In this document: positions 63,323 to 64,000 of the stretch, in pieces | Layout of the letters: the number at the start of each line of letters is the position of its first letter | Position numbering within the stretch: the stretch's first letter is position 1 | Assembly: GCA_964473525.1 (NCBI GenBank) | Contig: CAYYPK010000008.1 | Location: 124,001-188,000 of the forward strand | Reading direction: 5' to 3' | From: GCA-2687025 sp964473525 | Lineage (GTDB): Bacteria; Poribacteria; WGA-4E; GCA-2687025 | DNA: 64,000 nt | The notes under the pieces: generated by a model | Told to the model about the DNA's origin: nothing | Databases searched by the model: none | What the model saw: the letters and a program-made list of their open reading frames with translations, nothing else | Program-made: the position numbers and the translations under genes

Positions 63323-64000
63323 CGCGTCGACGCGCGGGGTCGGGGATCTGTTTGCCGACCCATGGCGCGCGTACACGGCGCTCTCGTTGCTCCGCGAGGC
63401 GGCGAGGCGGTACACGTCCTCTGTCGGAGCGTGTCTGCCCCTGAGCGTCGGGTTCGCCGCGCTCGGCCTCGCTCTCGGAGCGGCGCTCACCTACGTCGTG
63501 ACGACGTTCGGCGGCGTCACCGCGCCGGCGGAGCTCGTGCGCATTCAGGCGTCGTCCACCCTCCTCGCCATGGTGTTGATGACTCCGGCGGGTCTGGCGC
63601 GAGCAACCCGACAAGTGCTGCGTGGCGTTGGCGTCACCGACGCAATCCCCCGTGTTCGGTACTATCGCGTTGCTGGCGCTGGTCTCTTCCTCGCCATTCC
63701 GGCTTCGGTGCTGGTCTCGGCGTTTCCCGTAGGCGTAGTAGCCCTGTTCTTCTACGTCTGGTGGATGTTCGCTCCGCATGCGTCGCTGCTAGAGGGTGAC
63801 GGTGGAAGGACGGCGCTGCGACGCAGCCGGACGCTCTTCGTAGGCGAGTTCAGCGCGACCGCGCTGCCGGTGGTTATCACATTCGCGCTGTTCCTGCTGG
63901 CGCTGACGATGGCTCAGCGTCTCGTGCCGCCGGGCCCGAAGGGGTTCGTCCTGGACGAATCCGGCGACTACGTCCGCGCGCTGGCGGAGGGCGAGACGTA
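63276..64000 (+). CDS. Integral membrane protein, 3' partial
   Basis: The frame that starts at GTG 63276 stays open to the end of the window (241 complete codons). GTG is preceded by GGAG and overlaps the end of the TPR gene by 47 bases. The first 40 residues are polar and amphipathic (GDLFADPWRAYTALSLLREA). Strong hydrophobic segments follow near 58-80, 92-112, 135-170 and 200-220. The motif ALRRSRTLFVGEF between them resembles multi-spanning proteins of the glycerophosphodiester-phosphodiesterase membrane-domain or DUF975 kind, where A-L-x-x-S-x-x-L-x-x-G recurs. The function is unknown. The overlap suggests co-translation with the TPR protein. Confidence 0.7.
   Translation, partial: MTANSTNTSSSSRAISASTRGVGDLFADPWRAYTALSLLREAARRYTSSVGACLPLSVGFAALGLALGAALTYVVTTFGGVTAPAELVRIQASSTLLAMVLMTPAGLARATRQVLRGVGVTDAIPRVRYYRVAGAGLFLAIPASVLVSAFPVGVVALFFYVWWMFAPHASLLEGDGGRTALRRSRTLFVGEFSATALPVVITFALFLLALTMAQRLVPPGPKGFVLDESGDYVRALAEGET

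Noticed and set aside
1..64000. CRISPR arrays
   Set aside because: No regularly spaced short direct repeats were seen anywhere in the window.

Overview
This is a GC-rich, densely coded bacterial window. The best taxonomic clue is the C-terminus of two beta-propeller proteins (50190-52490 and 52649-54937). It carries the FlgD-like sorting/adhesion module beginning NYPNPFNPETWIPFDLA, in the wording I associate with Candidatus Poribacteria and close relatives. Secreted proteins with this module, a PhyH dioxygenase, a C25 peptidase and an LPS-type heptose kinase fit a Gram-negative Poribacteria-like lineage. The assignment is inference from memory of motifs, not from a search.

Region 1 (1-21427) is the most unusual part. 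A plus-strand run encodes a TPR protein with a possible C-terminal outer-membrane barrel, a HEAT-repeat protein, an enlarged poly-gamma-glutamate synthetase (PgsB/CapB), a CHASE2-GAF-PAS histidine-kinase-like protein without the phospho-accepting His, and a PgsC/CapC-like membrane protein with a duplicated membrane part and a large C-terminal extension. Converging on it from the minus strand are a 1932-residue membrane-anchored multi-sandwich protein and, coupled through an ATGA overlap, a secreted hydrolase-like protein. Its domain also occurs twice, with His residues replaced, in the PgsC extension. I read this as an extended Gram-negative poly-gamma-glutamate-like polymer system. No PgsA/CapA is visible.

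Region 2 (21428-24339) looks like an integration site: a class III cyclase-like gene, a tyrosine recombinase interrupted by one in-frame TGA, and tRNA-Arg(CCT) whose 3' end faces the recombinase.

Region 3 (24340-33902) has a MITE-like repeat, a tandem-duplicated uvrA in one 1911-codon frame, and a pentapeptide-repeat membrane protein preceded by a tightly coupled small ORF.

Region 4 (33903-49000) has a giant secreted C25 (gingipain-like) peptidase, a heptose-7-phosphate kinase plus flippase pair, a minus-strand set of four exported proteins (ThuA/GATase-like, small matrixin-like protease, TPR lipoprotein, beta-helix protein), a PhyH dioxygenase and an APH-type kinase.

Region 5 (49056-64000) has an AcuI/YhdH reductase, two tandem propeller paralogues, four tandem bacterial-PH membrane proteins, argJ-argB-argD, an HtrA-type protease, a TPR protein and a membrane protein that runs off the end of the window.
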